Position numbers and translations under genes: made by a program
Shown here: piece by piece, positions 1 through 12,198 of the stretch
Layout: the number at the start of each line of letters is the position of its first letter
Numbering within the stretch: the stretch's first letter is position 1
Assembly (NCBI RefSeq): GCF_037975245.1
Contig: NC_092576.1
Location: forward strand, 11,291,111-11,355,110
Reading direction: 5' to 3'
Length of the DNA stretch: 64,000 nt
Source of the DNA: Apostichopus japonicus
Taxonomy: Eukaryota > Echinodermata > Holothuroidea > Aspidochirotida > Stichopodidae
The notes under the pieces: model-generated
Database searches by the model: none
Told to the model about the DNA's origin: nothing
What the model saw: the letters and a program-made list of their open reading frames with translations, nothing else

Positions 1-260
1 CTCAATATTGATAATTGAAAATATTATGATTATGATTATGACTATTTTCAATTCAAATATAAAATTCTATTCAATTTTGATAATATGAATTTTTTCATAA
101 ATCGTTGTTGCATATTCCACGCTTGGTGAGCAAAGGAAACAAAGGTATCATAGCAACCAATTGGAAGGCTGTGTTGAACTTTTAATGGCATTTACTGTAA
201 CTATAGAAAGAAAAAAAACGCTTCGTCACACCTGGTATATTTGCCTTTGAGGCAGACATA

Positions 261-470
<210 letters not shown>

Positions 471-1112
471 TAAGTAATATTATAATACATATTATTCTTT
501 TCCACCCTGCAGGACTATAATTTTATTTCCGTTGAGAAAATATACAATTACCAGTTATTACCAGATGAAGCAGGTATGGAGAAAAATTAATTTGTAAAGG
601 TCAATAAGTATTTAAACTGATGTCGTTGTGGTTTTTAATTCTATCACACTTTTTAATTAAGAAAAGGCACCTTTCAAATAACTAAGGGTTTTTCCCTTTA
701 AACTACTTTGTAGGTTATGTTGATGGCACTTTTAAGATTTTTCACAACACTTAGAGGCACGTTCCCCTGTACTCTAAGGGTCCGTAGCACCTGCGTGATT
801 TCACATAGTATTTTGTAAAGATGACGCATCCTTTTGAAGCTTTCTGCTACAATCTTGAGCGTTTCTTCTAGTTAGTGGGTCGATTTGTTATAGCATTTTT
901 TAGGACTGAAAGATAAAAGGATACTGGTTAAGTTTTTTCTGCAAGTTTAGAGTATAAGCCAGCTATATACCCAATCACGGTTTGATTCCAAACATCCAGC
1001 AGCCATCCCACCGCTTCACAAAAATATTGCTTTTGGAGTAACAAATTTTCTTTTCATTGATATATCTGATATAAATATAATATATGATTTTTTTTATCTT
1101 TAGAATACGAAC

Positions 1113-1460
1113 CAGATTATTCCGCATGTGACGGAAATACCAGTGAATGATTTGTCGTAAGAAATGTTCCAGACTCGGCGTACATGGTGTCCTACAATTG
1201 CTGTTCAAGACAAACGTTAAACAGATCACAAAATTGACGCATCACTCTGGAAAATGAAATATTTCTCTTCATACGAATATTCGGTAACGGTACTGGTACC
1301 AGTAAATGAATTGTCGTTAGAAATACTACGGACTCGTCCTATTGGTGTCTTTCAAGTGTTGTTCAAGACAATCTTTCAAACTTCAGAGAGATTACAAGAT
1401 TGACGCATTTTGGTGACGTCATCAATATGGAAAATGAAATATTTCTCTTCAAGTCAATAT
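1113..1460. repeat. Tandem duplication, unit about 160-185 bp
   Basis: Two adjacent diverged copies share CCAGTGAATGA/CCAGTAAATGA, TTGTCGTTAGAAAT, GGTGTC, GTTCAAGACAA, a CAAGATTGACGCAT block and GGAAAATGAAATATTTCTCT. A third start (AATATTCCG) appears at about 1456. Confidence 0.7.
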
Positions 1461-1898
1461 TCCGCAGACAGACAAATGTAGCACTTCCATGATAGAAAAA
1501 ACATATTTTGGCGCTGTTAATTTGAAAACTTTATCTGAATGTCTTGTTCCTAACTCAAGATATGGTTGATCGAGTGTAACCTAAAATTTTGATTGGCTAG
1601 CCTGTTCCCCAATACACCAGGAAGTGGATCGAAGTGTGTGGACTGTTATGACGTCATCGTGGTCATTCGGCTTGCCTTACTTTTCTTTGCTTAACTTTTT
1701 ATAATCTTCTTGTTGAATTATCCTTGAAATGCGATGAATTGCTGTCATTTTTCTCGGAATTAAGGACTTTAAAATCATTATACAATAGAATTATAACATT
1801 AATCTGCCATTGGCCAAAACCTTTAAAAGGAGCTTTATGGATTTGGACAACCGATTCTCATGGCTTTATCAGTTAAAACTGGTAAAGGTGAATATCCG

Positions 1899-2322
1899 TT
1901 AATCAGTTATAACTGATGTGTGTTATAATTTCTTAACATAAGTTGCATGTGTGACACGTTGCTACTGAGAAGGACTTACAAACAGAAAACACATAAAACA
2001 CAATCTTACATGGACATAATGATTGACTGGAATAACCAGACTACTCCAAAGGTCTCGCCAATAATGTCGTCAACATTTTAATACAAATTGGATGACACTT
2101 TAACGCAAAACGCTTCAAATCTGCAATTTGAACCATCCTTCCAAGGTATACTTACTAGTCAAACATAGGGACAGTTGTTTAGACTCCTAACCAGTCATTA
2201 GTTGAAACAGCCTTTGAGTATAATGAATTCGTCTGTTAGCAATTTTTCCATAGTAGCATCTGCTGACAGGTCTAACATGTGTTACGGTGTTATAACACAC
2301 TTCAGTTTATACTGATTAAAGG
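1899..2322. repeat. Inverted-repeat pair, possible decayed MITE
   Basis: A 30-base arm at 1899-1930 (TAATCAGTTATAACTGATG and GTGTTATAA) is matched in reverse complement at about 2287-2322. A related fragment (CAGTATAAACTGATCGAGC) follows at about 2338. The interior has no coding capacity. Confidence 0.45.
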
Positions 2323-2896
2323 TTGTCTCTTATTCCCAGTATAAACTGATCGAGCAATGCACAGTGGGTGGTTTGGAAAGTATAGTTTATCGATTCTTAA
2401 AAACTGAACAATCTTGGATTTTATGATAACTAAAGAAGGTTAATAAGCAGGTAATTAATTCATTCGTATATTAGCAATTAGTGATATGCAAACCAAACAA
2501 CGAAGGTTATCAACTTTTCCATTGATGTAGGCTTATCATTCTTTTAAGTAAATCCTGACAATTATAGTCTAGCTATCTTTCTAGATTTTTATGAAACATG
2601 TTGCAAAATCAATTCAAATGGCTGTTTTAAACTCAGTTTACGTTTATCATAACTACAACTAATTATATGTTATGCAAAATGAGCTGTTTTGAAGTTTATT
2701 CACGTGACCGTTTTGTAAGGACATTATTCAGCTAAATACATGTATAACAGAGAGTTCAACTCAATATAATCGACCCAAGAAACATCTTCATATCATTTAC
2801 CTTTATTCAAATTAACTACTGTCAATGTATTTATTTGATTAAACAATATGCATGTATTCCATGGGATAAGTTACAGTCATGTATGATTTGAGAAGG

Positions 2897-3039
<143 letters not shown>

Positions 3040-3211
3040 CTTCTCTTACCTGATCCGCTTGCAGTATTTTTTATTGAGACATGAAGCTTCTTCTTTCCTT
3101 TTTGTCAACCTGAAGACTCACTCTATGGTTCTCTATAGAGATGGTTAACAGACATGATTCGTTCAGTTATCGAACTGTAACGTTACGATGGTGTGTTATT
3201 CATATATTTAA

Positions 3212-3495
3212 TAATATTGCTTTTTATATAGCGCTTTATACCAGCGATAGGTTTCAAAGCGCTCTACAGATGTTATATTACCCCTGGTCAATGATAACCT
3301 GTCCCAGAGACAATCCCTCCAGTCGGCAGCAGTTATATACTGCGCCCAATGACAAGTTACCTCACATGTACCCATTTAACCCCTGGGTGGAGAGAGGCAA
3401 GTGAGATAAAGCATCTTGCCCAAGGACACAACGTAATGAACTAGGCAGGAATTGAACGACGCCCCAATTGGCCACCAGGCTCATGGTTATTAATC
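3212..3495 (+). repeat. Interspersed repeat beginning TATAGCGCTTTATA
   Basis: Landmarks are TATAGCGCTTTATACC, CAAAGCGCTCTACAG, TTACCCCTGGTCA, CCCTGGGTGGAGAGAGGC and CTTGCCCAAGGACACAACG. I recognise this layout as a short repeat common in invertebrate deuterostome genomes; that is memory, not a search. The first bases of another copy (TATAGAGCGCTTTATGC) start at about 63978. The 87-codon open frame over it is not a gene. Confidence 0.65.
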
Positions 3496-3824
3496 AAGTA
3501 TGGTATATACTACACTCCATATGTAAGACGGTTATTAGCACTTAGCCAATAGGCCCATGACCGTACTATCATTCATAACAAAGGACCAGCAATATTAATT
3601 AATATATGCTTATGATGGGTTGCAATTAATGATAATTGATCAAGTTATGAAAGTATCCATATTTGTTGAAATTATTCATTAGTTGTGAGACATAATGTTA
3701 CATATGATGGATTCTTGAAGGTATTTTTCATTTCACATTGCTGAATACAACACAACATATATACGTATACCAATATTTCAACAAATCTGTAACATTAGAA
3801 ATATCCCCAAATGTTAAGCTGTAT

Positions 3825-5758
3825 CAGGCGCGTATCCAGGATTTTCTAACCCGGGGGGCGCGAATTACTATCTAAGCGGAGCGCCACCATCGGTTGGCGC
3901 GGAGCGTACAAGAAAATTTTTGGTTTTGATACCCCCCAGATCACCGGAAATGGCACTTCTCGGGCTTGAAAATGAGCAACCAGATGTACACTTTTGCCTG
4001 AGAACCAAGTATTTCCCAAAAGTTTTTTTTCCATCCATAACCTTTTTGAAGATTGTCACCAGTCACACATCATGTTCGACCTCATTGCATGTCCTATGGA
4101 TCATTGCTTTTGTAGGTGATTCTACGTCACTGCCCACAATATCCGAGAGCCCCACTTTTGAAGGTTTTAAGCCCATTATTTGTTGAGAATTTGAAAATTC
4201 ACATTTCTCGTGAATAAAATCACTTCAAAACATACCCATAATGTTGCACAAAATTCAATCTATGGATAACCAATATAGAAAAACCTCCTTCAACCCTAAC
4301 TGACAGGTCAAAATTGCACGAGTAGAGGAAAGTATGATGAATAATGTTGGTGAGGAAATTTTCGAAAATTCAGACAGAGTTAATTTATTGGTGTAGAAAT
4401 ATTGCAACCTCTTATAATGGCTATTGTAAAACTTGGTTGAAGGAACAGAAAAATAGCAGATATTTCCGATATCAGGTATATCGAAACCGAACACTACACA
4501 CATAGGGGTAGGTCCCGTAGGAGGCGGGGGCTGCAGCCCCCCCCCCCGGCAACCAAAGTTTTTCCAATTTTTTTCGGACACCTACTGAAAGAAAAATAAA
4601 TAGCAATAAATAGCTTAAAAATGATCTCCGTGGTAATTAAAATAAAGTTCTAAGCTTGGCCGACATTACTACTGTAAAAGAGAGTTTTGTCATAAATGGA
4701 TCTGTATGCTTTTCTCCATCTACATAAGATATTTGGTTGTTTACATTAGCATTTGGCGGTATACTGTGCAACTTTGACGGACCGTGCGGTACACGATGCC
4801 ATGCAATATAATGACCGATGTTTGCTTATATGATATTGGCATCGATATGTTGAACGCGCGCTTCTTGCGCGAAAAATTTTGGCTTTTTTTTCGGGCAAGT
4901 CATTACAGCCCCCAAATCCAATTGGGCTCCTACGCCTTTGACTACACACATAGACAGTTTTTGAGGCTGTTCATCGTGGAAAATGCATTTCAATGCTCAC
5001 TGATATGATGTTATATCTGCTCTTTGCTTTACAAATTCGAACAGGCGTGTAGCGAGTAATTGCCTGTAGGCAAACTATCTAAGCGAAGCGCCACCATGGG
5101 TTGGCGCGAAGCGTACAAACAAAATTTTGGCCGAAAATGCCTCCCAGATCGCTGGAAATGACACTTCCCAGGCCTTGTAAGTTGCATCTAAGCATTGTCT
5201 ATTTTTAAATTACTAGCGATGTCATAAAGAAAATTTGCTCGGGGGGGGGGGGGCAGTCGCCCCCTTCCCGAAATGTTCCCCGACGACTCGGTCGAGTTCA
5301 AGACCAGCCACAGTTGGTTCCATAAAGCACAATTCTACAATTGTTTAAGGCGTCCATACACACACACGCGTTATGATAGACCATATATAGTATTTATATA
5401 GATACATTAGTGAGAGAGGAAAAATGGAAACGTCAAAAATGGAGTTGTCGATGTAAGGGGTAGGGTGAGGCGCACACCCCTTCCGTAATCCTTGATCTGT
5501 CACTGGCTACCTGTGTATATAATAGGGATCAGCGCTTTAACTATGACTGTTCCTCTTTCTCTTCCCGAGGTCTTAGCTATCTTCTACTCCCTCCTTTCTC
5601 CTTTTTCCCTCTTTTTTTCTTTTTCTTTTCCCTTCCTTCCTCTCCTCCTTTTCTTTTTTTCCCCCTCCTTTTCCCTTTTTTCTTCTCTTTTTTTCTCTCC
5701 TCTTTTCCTTACCCGGGGGGCGCGCGCCCCCAACGCCCCCCCCCTGGATACGCACCTG
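3825..5758 (+). mobile_element. 1.93-kb non-autonomous hAT-like TIR element, intact copy
   Basis: Starts CAGGCGCGTATCCAGG and ends CCTGGATACGCACCTG, flanked by TGTAT on both sides (3820-3824 and 5759-5763). It contains two copies of a conserved hairpin motif (about 3868-3910 and 5075-5116), poly-G and poly-C runs and a long pyrimidine-rich stretch (about 5580-5710). I found no transposase. A sister in opposite orientation is at 30770-36605. TIR form and 5-bp TSD fit hAT-like elements; the superfamily is inferred. Confidence 0.85.
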
Positions 5759-5763
5759 TGTAT

Positions 5764-8700
5764 CTCCAACTGAAGGTGTATATCATCTTATGGTAATGTA
5801 CGTTATGTTGCATAATATGCAGCATTACAAATTGTAACAGTATGTACCAGAGTCCATACGATATAAAATTACGTCTCACACTTAAGTTCCATTACTAATT
5901 GTTTTGTCAACAAATCGCTACATAATGATATAACATTAAAAAAAATATCCCATGATGTAGGTATATCTTATATGATACTGTGTTTTATCAAACTCCCATG
6001 AATTTGATTACACTCAAGAATTGGTGTATACCTTTAATTGCAAAATTGAATGGAAACATGGACAAATCAGATTTGTGTAGCTTGTGTAGTGAAAACTCTT
6101 AGTACTGACCACAGTTGTTTTCCTTTGCAGGTTAACACATAATATCTGAGTCCAATTTGTTCTCTCGCCTCCCGTCTACCCACGGCCTCCCCAGAAATCA
6201 GTTCTCTGACATATATTGCAGTAAGGGTTCCCCGTGTAAAACTACTTTTTGTTGTAAACACTGCTCGACCAATCAGCAAATAGCCAAAGAGGAAATTGGT
6301 ATGATTCAGAAATTTACAGAAATTATACATCAATGCAACGATGCCTGAGAAACGCTTTAGTAAATCACTTACACTTCACATGAGGTTGATAAAGTTGGTG
6401 GATCGTATGTATAAGCAAGCATTTCATGAAGGGATGGGGGTATGTTGCAGACCACATAACGGACATGAAGGTAAGCCCTCCAGTGAAAAAAAAGACAAAA
6501 AAAAAGGAAAGAGAGATAGGGTGGGTGGGGGACCAACACACAAATAACATGACCTCTATCTGCAATTAATGACTTTTACACACGTATATTCGGAATTGAT
6601 CAAACAACGTTCAACACTTCCCATACCTTTTTCTTGTAGTTACTTCACCATAAACCCCGGAGGGAGGGGGAGAAACCCCGGAGGGAGGGGGGATCTGTTT
6701 TACAGGCAGATACTTCTCATAAGGCAGCAGGCGTGAACTTACCTATAATGGAAGTAAATGTAGAACGCATACATTACAAGAGCTGTCTTAAACTGTAACG
6801 GAACAATGAGGTTTTTTTTTACAGATATATGTAAATCAGAGAAAACAAAGCCAAGACTTACTTACTTGTTTGTTACTGTTATGGGCATGCTTCACCTCTT
6901 GTATATTCACAACTACTTTTACTGATGACGTCATATCTACGTCATCGCCCTCGTTGCAGTCCACGCTAGCACCGCGTCCAGATACCAGTCAGAGATCTAT
7001 ACACCGTTGTTGGGGAATCATCGCCTGTCAGCCCGTTCCAATAGCACGGTTCTTTATTGTTTTGCCGTAACACTGCGTGACCAGTCTTATTCCTATAATT
7101 ACTACATTCCGTTCTGACTTTCTGAAGGATCTTCAAGTCTTTAGTGACTTTCTTTTATATAATTATCTTCACTTCTACTACGGAATGGACTTACCCTTTT
7201 CAATACCATATCCAGTGAATTGAAGCGGATCCCTTTATAATTATTATAACTGTCCTTGGATGAACTTTCAATCATTTATTAATTCCGCGCCGCGCCTTTC
7301 GACGAAGTACCGCACTCTTTATCGCTGATCATCGCAAAGGCCCAGCTCTACGACACCATCAAGTTCATCGACTTCAGACCCAGTCGTAATAGATAAGTTA
7401 TTTCTTTCTATCTGTCGCCTTAAGTTAACTGTATCTTTGTTAATCACTTATTTGTAACATTCACCATTATTATCCATATTATTTGTAGAATATAGACACA
7501 TTGCTATTCAAAATACCATTCGAAATCTCGTCCATCTTTTCTTTTATGCGTTAACACCCTTGGAAACTCTTTCTGACGGATACGAATTCTTTACATGTCG
7601 TTTCCGTAACAGTTACTCTGTTGCATAAATGTTATTTTTATCATTAACTTAATAGTGAGGAAAGAAATCAAACATTTCATGATTACAATATGATTTATCG
7701 TTAAAAGTACAAAGCAGAAAGATTAAAATGTTCATTGGAGAAAACCTTGACCTTGACAATCAAGGGGTTGTTAACTGACTAAATTGTAAAGGCCTACCAT
7801 CAAGACTCCAGAAAAGCTAGAAATGGGGGGGGGGGGGGGGTTAGGGGTTTTAATGATGTGGGGGCAAAAGGAAGTGTCAGTTAGGGGGTGCTTGTATAAC
7901 CTTTGCAGCTTTGTAATATTAACATGGACAGGTTGAACCCAACGTCTAAAGGTCTAATGATAAAGTCACCAAAGTATATACTTACACTGCCGATGTATAT
8001 CGGATGTTCTTTGGCAAAAGTAAAAACACAAAGAATGCACCTCATAGCACTGCCAGTGCTAACGATAATACTGTCTCACACTTGTCCATTGAATCTGTGC
8101 AAATATATTTAAAAGTGGACTGAAAACTCAGTGAACAACATTTAAAAGAGAAAAACATTTGCTAAGTATTACCTATGGTGACTCAACCATGCCTATGTTT
8201 CAAATACATATTCCTAAGAGATGACCCTTCACGGTAATCCTAATGCAAGGACTGACCAAATAAATTACTTAAATATAATTATTAGTAATAGGACTAAGCA
8301 TACACACCTCAAGTACAGAGAAACCTAGCATTAATGTCACAAACAATCTCTCCAACATTTTCTCTTTTCTAGGGCTGGGCACTTTTTCTCTATCAATTGG
8401 TTTGGTTTGGTTAGGCTACAGGTCTATCCTACATAATGTACACTTAGTTGCACATGTGAGATATGTTAGGCTGTAAGTCCTACTAATAACTTGCTTTAGA
8501 CTATATACATGTGCTAATAGAAAACAAGTATTATACTTTATATCTAGCTTATCTTACAAGAAAAATGGGGAGGAACCTACAGATAAACCTCATATATACC
8601 GGTACATATACCGGTACATATACATATATATTGTCAAGTGAAGCCTGAATAGAATCTCATGTACAACTATTATACCAGCACAATAACGCAAACGAGACGT

Positions 8701-9690
8701 CGTATCACAAGTACATGTTTTTCACGATATACACCGTAGCAGTGCTAGACTTTGTCTTAGTAACGGTGGTTGAAGAAATCTCGGTATATCAACTTCATCA
8801 GAAACGTAAGTTCTTCCGTTGTTCCTTTGCATTAAACTTTAACAGGTAAACATATCGACAGGGAATTCGAAGTTGACACCAACAAGAGTTAAGGGAACAG
8901 ATGCTTCTTCTTTTAAGGCATTGAAGACTCGCCCCAAACTGCGTGCGGCCATCTTTAAAAAGTTAACTTTCCGTTGCTTGCAAGTGATGTTTTGTTCGTG
9001 TCGCTACAACTTAATGCAGACTGTTACAGTAATGAAACGTGATACCTTGTTATCTTTAGCTGGACCTGAGATGTCCAACGCTGTATTGTTTGTACACTGT
9101 GCTGTGAGTATTGACCGCAGCTGTATGTACAGAGTGTACACTATAGTGTCTAATTACCGATGGTAGCAAGCTGTGTGTGTATCTTCTGCAGGGATTGATG
9201 GTGGTGTCTGACACTTCTGTTACACCTCATTCGAAACTAGGTCATATTACCGGCATTAGACGTTTCATTTTGCGCGAGTCTTCACAACCTTTAAGGCCTC
9301 ATAATACCTTCTATTATAAACACGAACGAACCGATCCTTACGTCTATAATTCTCTTTTGGTACTATTGTGTAATTAATAACCACGCATGCAATCACGACA
9401 AAATGTCGGCCGATTCGCATTGAACGAGCGAATTAAATACTCAGATTATTATCAATTATAAATTACGGAAATCTCAATACATCTTCCTGCACATGCATCA
9501 GGTTAATGTTTTGGACAAGAGAACCCCCCACCCCCTCCCCACGAATCGCGTAGCGTGTATAAAGAAAAGTGATGTGAAGAGAAACATCTTCCTTTCTAGT
9601 TCTACGCCTATGCGATATTTCTTATTATTGAAAAACAAACAAGTTAACTGAAACACCACGTAGACAACCCTGTTAATATGTATATTTCTT
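5764..9690. other. Intergenic, no gene recognised
   Basis: Short open frames only. Contains a GC-rich direct repeat (AACCCCGGAGGGAGGGGG twice, 6654-6690), a poly-G run near 7828, a dispersed repeat at 8915-9190, and a 32-codon open frame ending at a TAA near 7394 without recognisable homology. Possible decayed retroelement DNA at 6880-7620 could not be supported. Confidence 0.5.
8915..9190 (+). repeat. Dispersed repeat, copy 1 of 2 in the window
   Basis: From AAGGCATTGAAGACTCGCCC to GGTAGCAAGCTGTGTGTGTA; a diverged same-orientation copy is at 61348-61605. The 97-codon open frame here falls inside the repeat and is broken in the other copy, so it is not called a gene. Confidence 0.75.
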
Positions 9691-9711
9691 TTGTATGTTA
9701 ATCTTTATTAA

Positions 9712-9751
<40 letters not shown>

Positions 9752-9807
9752 GTCAAACCACTTGCTATGCATTATTTTCTCCAGGCTGTTTTTTTTTATC
9801 AAGTAAA

Positions 9808-9811
<4 letters not shown>

Positions 9812-9878
<67 letters not shown>

Positions 9879-10066
9879 TATAATTAAATTGTAGTGAGTT
9901 GGATAATCCAGAACAGTGAAAAAAACTTCCAGCCGCCACCGGGATACGAACCTGGGCCTCCCGCTTTATATGCAGACACCCTAAGTGGAATACAGCATAT
10001 AAAGCGGGAGGCCCGGGTTCAAATCCCGGTGGAGGCTGGAAGTTTTTTCACTGTTCTGGATTTTCC

Positions 10067-10129
<63 letters not shown>
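9812..10129. repeat. (TA)n / tRNA-like palindrome / (TA)n composite
   Basis: A (TA)n run (9812-9884) and another (10069-10129) bracket a palindrome whose arms are 9901-9973 and 9995-10066 with a 21-base loop. The right arm contains GGTTCAAATCC (10016-10026), a good RNA polymerase III B box, inside CCCGGGTTCAAATCCCGG. This suggests two inverted tRNA-derived sequences. Another short (TA)n run is at 9717-9750. Confidence 0.8.
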
Positions 10130-10130
<1 letters not shown>

Positions 10131-10432
10131 GGCTTTACGATATTATACGATACGACAAGACACGATTCAACACGGTTTGTAACGGTACGGCACGGTACGG
10201 TATGATATGATATGACAGAACCCTACACAGTACGATACGATATGACAGAACACGATTCGACACGGTACAGTATTGCAGAACACGATACAACGCGATACGG
10301 TACGGTACGGTATGATACGGTACGGTATGGTATGATATGACAGAACCCTACACAGTACGAAACGATATGTCAGAACACGATACAACGCGATACGGTAAGG
10401 AACAATACGGTTCGGAACGATACGATAATATT
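10130..10432. repeat. Degenerate TACGG/TACGA pentamer minisatellite
   Basis: About 300 bases built from variants of TACGG, TACGA, TATGA and ACACGAT. A higher-order copy is visible: the ATGACAGAACCCTACACAG block occurs near 10211 and again near 10338, a period of about 127 bases. The array ends about 25 bases before the inferred splice acceptor of transporter A. Confidence 0.85.
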
Positions 10433-10458
10433 ATATGTTCAATTTTTATTTTGACAGG

Positions 10459-11550
10459 ATGAAAGGATCATTTGCAAACCCTTCGCAAGTAGACGAGGTC
10501 AAACATCCCTTAATCAAATCTAATGAGACTGAAACTGCAGGAAAGGTTATAGAAAACATGTCACTTATTCAAGATCAGCCATCCAGTAACACTTTATTGA
10601 GTCTACAAACGCTCCGCAACCTAATGGATTATGCTTCTATAACAAACTGTAGACCAGGAGTGATATGGCTAGCTGTAGCAATTGTATTACAAAGTGGGCA
10701 ACTCATGCTAGTATCTGAAACAACTCATTCGCTCGGTGCAGTGCAAGCACTCCTAATACGAAGTTATTTCCTTTTGTGTACTGTATTCTTTATTTCATGG
10801 CGAAAGAGTGAATCCTATGGATGGATTGAAATGGCAAATTTCACATTAATTGGACTCGGTGATTCTCTGTACGTTTTATTTGCTGGGTTAGCGTCCTATT
10901 ATATTTGGTCCGGTGACTTTTCAGCTATCGCATTGAACCTACCAATTCCTTGTTCTATGTTAGCATGCATTATTTTCGGCGAAGCCATCGACGTTACGGA
11001 TGTCTTCCTTACCTTTCTCAATGCGTGTGGTCTAACACTTGTATCACAACCAACGTTCTTATTTCAACCAGGGAAGGTCATTTCTGAGTCGTCCAATACC
11101 CAAACGCTCGCCGGGTTTCTCCTCGCTGGCGCATCTTTGGCATCGAGTGTGTCTGCTACCCTTGCTTGCAGATCCATTGCTTACAGGAAAGCGGATAACG
11201 TATTTCTTATCGCAACACTGACAGGATTAATCGGTACCATGTTTTCATCTTTCGCTGCCTTAATGACGTCATCATTTTTAGCTCATCCCACTAATTTGCA
11301 TGATTGGCTTTTTACCTTTGCATTAGGAATATGTGCTATTGGAGCCCTATGTTCGTATGCTAAAGCACTAGAAACGGAACATGTTTTGACTGTTACTGTG
11401 TTTCTGACGTTAACTATTCCAATCAATAATTTATTCGACTTTATTCTGTTAGGCAGAGATATGAATTGGTTAACAGTATTTGGTATAACACTGATACTAG
11501 CATCAACGTTTATCATGTATATCAAAACCAGGTGTCGGTCTTCCTCATAA
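10459..11550 (+). CDS. SLC35G-like EamA/DMT-family transporter, paralogue A
   Basis: Predicted multi-pass membrane transporter of 363 residues; substrate unknown. I count about ten hydrophobic segments (roughly residues 67-86, 97-114, 125-148, 155-175, 181-200, 217-235, 247-270, 283-300, 308-330, 337-355), the layout of two EamA repeats in the drug/metabolite transporter superfamily. The stretch around residues 160-200 (LPIPCSMLAC, IIFGEAID, then GLTLVSQPTFLF) resembles the end of the first EamA repeat in SLC35G proteins. An open frame begins upstream at 10435, but TTTTATTTTGACAG just before the ATG at 10459 is a good splice acceptor, so I start there and infer an upstream non-coding exon. 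The N-terminal 65 residues are polar and presumably cytosolic. It is closest to the paralogue at 24374-25360. A MITE begins one base after the stop, and a degenerate pentamer satellite ends just upstream. The family call is firm; substrate and orthology are not. Confidence 0.88.
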   Translation: MKGSFANPSQVDEVKHPLIKSNETETAGKVIENMSLIQDQPSSNTLLSLQTLRNLMDYASITNCRPGVIWLAVAIVLQSGQLMLVSETTHSLGAVQALLIRSYFLLCTVFFISWRKSESYGWIEMANFTLIGLGDSLYVLFAGLASYYIWSGDFSAIALNLPIPCSMLACIIFGEAIDVTDVFLTFLNACGLTLVSQPTFLFQPGKVISESSNTQTLAGFLLAGASLASSVSATLACRSIAYRKADNVFLIATLTGLIGTMFSSFAALMTSSFLAHPTNLHDWLFTFALGICAIGALCSYAKALETEHVLTVTVFLTLTIPINNLFDFILLGRDMNWLTVFGITLILASTFIMYIKTRCRSSS

Positions 11551-11937
11551 ACAGCCAATACTCAAAGCAGGGGAAGTAACTATACTGTTCATGTTCCACA
11601 ATCGTGTATCAGTAACTACTGCGCTGTGTTCGTAACACGGTAACATGTGTTACAGGTGGCACAATAATTATTGCAAGTTTTTTCTTACTGCAAATTTAAA
11701 AATTTAAATTTAAATTTTAAAAATTTAAAATTTAAAATTAAAAAAAATATATATATTATTTTTTAATTACTGCAAATTTTCACCTGTCGGACACTCGTAG
11801 TTCAACGTGTAACAGCTTCCCAGTAATTACTGTGCCAACTGTAACATATGTTATCGTGTTACATAGGGCAGTAGTTACTGATGCACGGTTGTGGAACATG
11901 AACAGTAGTTACTGTACTAGCTATGGGTATCGGGTGT
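11551..11937. mobile_element. MITE inserted directly after the transporter A stop codon
   Basis: Termini ACAGCCAATAC and GTATCGGGTGT are inverted repeats, extended by long imperfect inverted arms (GTAACTACTG, CATGTTCCACAA, AACATATGTTAC and others) around an A/T-only centre at about 11693-11770. CATAA flanks both sides (11546-11550 and 11938-11942), a 5-bp TSD that includes the gene's TAA. A half copy of the same family lies at about 38990-39178. Confidence 0.85.
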
Positions 11938-12066
11938 CATAAAATAAGTTGCTACAGGATACAAATACACTATATGTCTTTGATCACCCGATACACATAG
12001 AGAACACAGTTACTACTGTAATCTTACAGTTCTTTACCACAGTAAAATCTCGATCGTGCTATAATT

Positions 12067-12198
12067 CGGTAGCATGTGCTATTAGGATTACAGTAAGAAC
12101 TGAGGATATGTGTAATTCCAACAAATCCAGTTGTTTGGGATTATTGGAATTACAAATATCCTCAGTTCGTACTGTAAACTTAATAGCACATGCTACCG
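12067..12198. repeat. Fold-back element, arms about 55 bp
   Basis: The left arm (12067-12121) begins CGGTAGCATGTGCTATTA; the right arm (12144-12198) is its near-perfect reverse complement, with a few mismatches and a 22-base spacer. No TSD was identified, so it could be the core of a larger MITE. Confidence 0.8.

Noticed and set aside
5573-5773. Proline/serine- or lysine/arginine-rich open frames
   Set aside because: Translations of a purine/pyrimidine-rich stretch in the transposon at 3825-5758, also present in its sister at 30770-31093.
6880-7620. Possible solo LTR or retroelement remnant (TGTTACTG...CCGTAACA ends, short open frame to a TAA near 7394)
   Set aside because: No clear TSD, primer-binding site or polypurine tract; the end inverted repeat is short enough to be chance.
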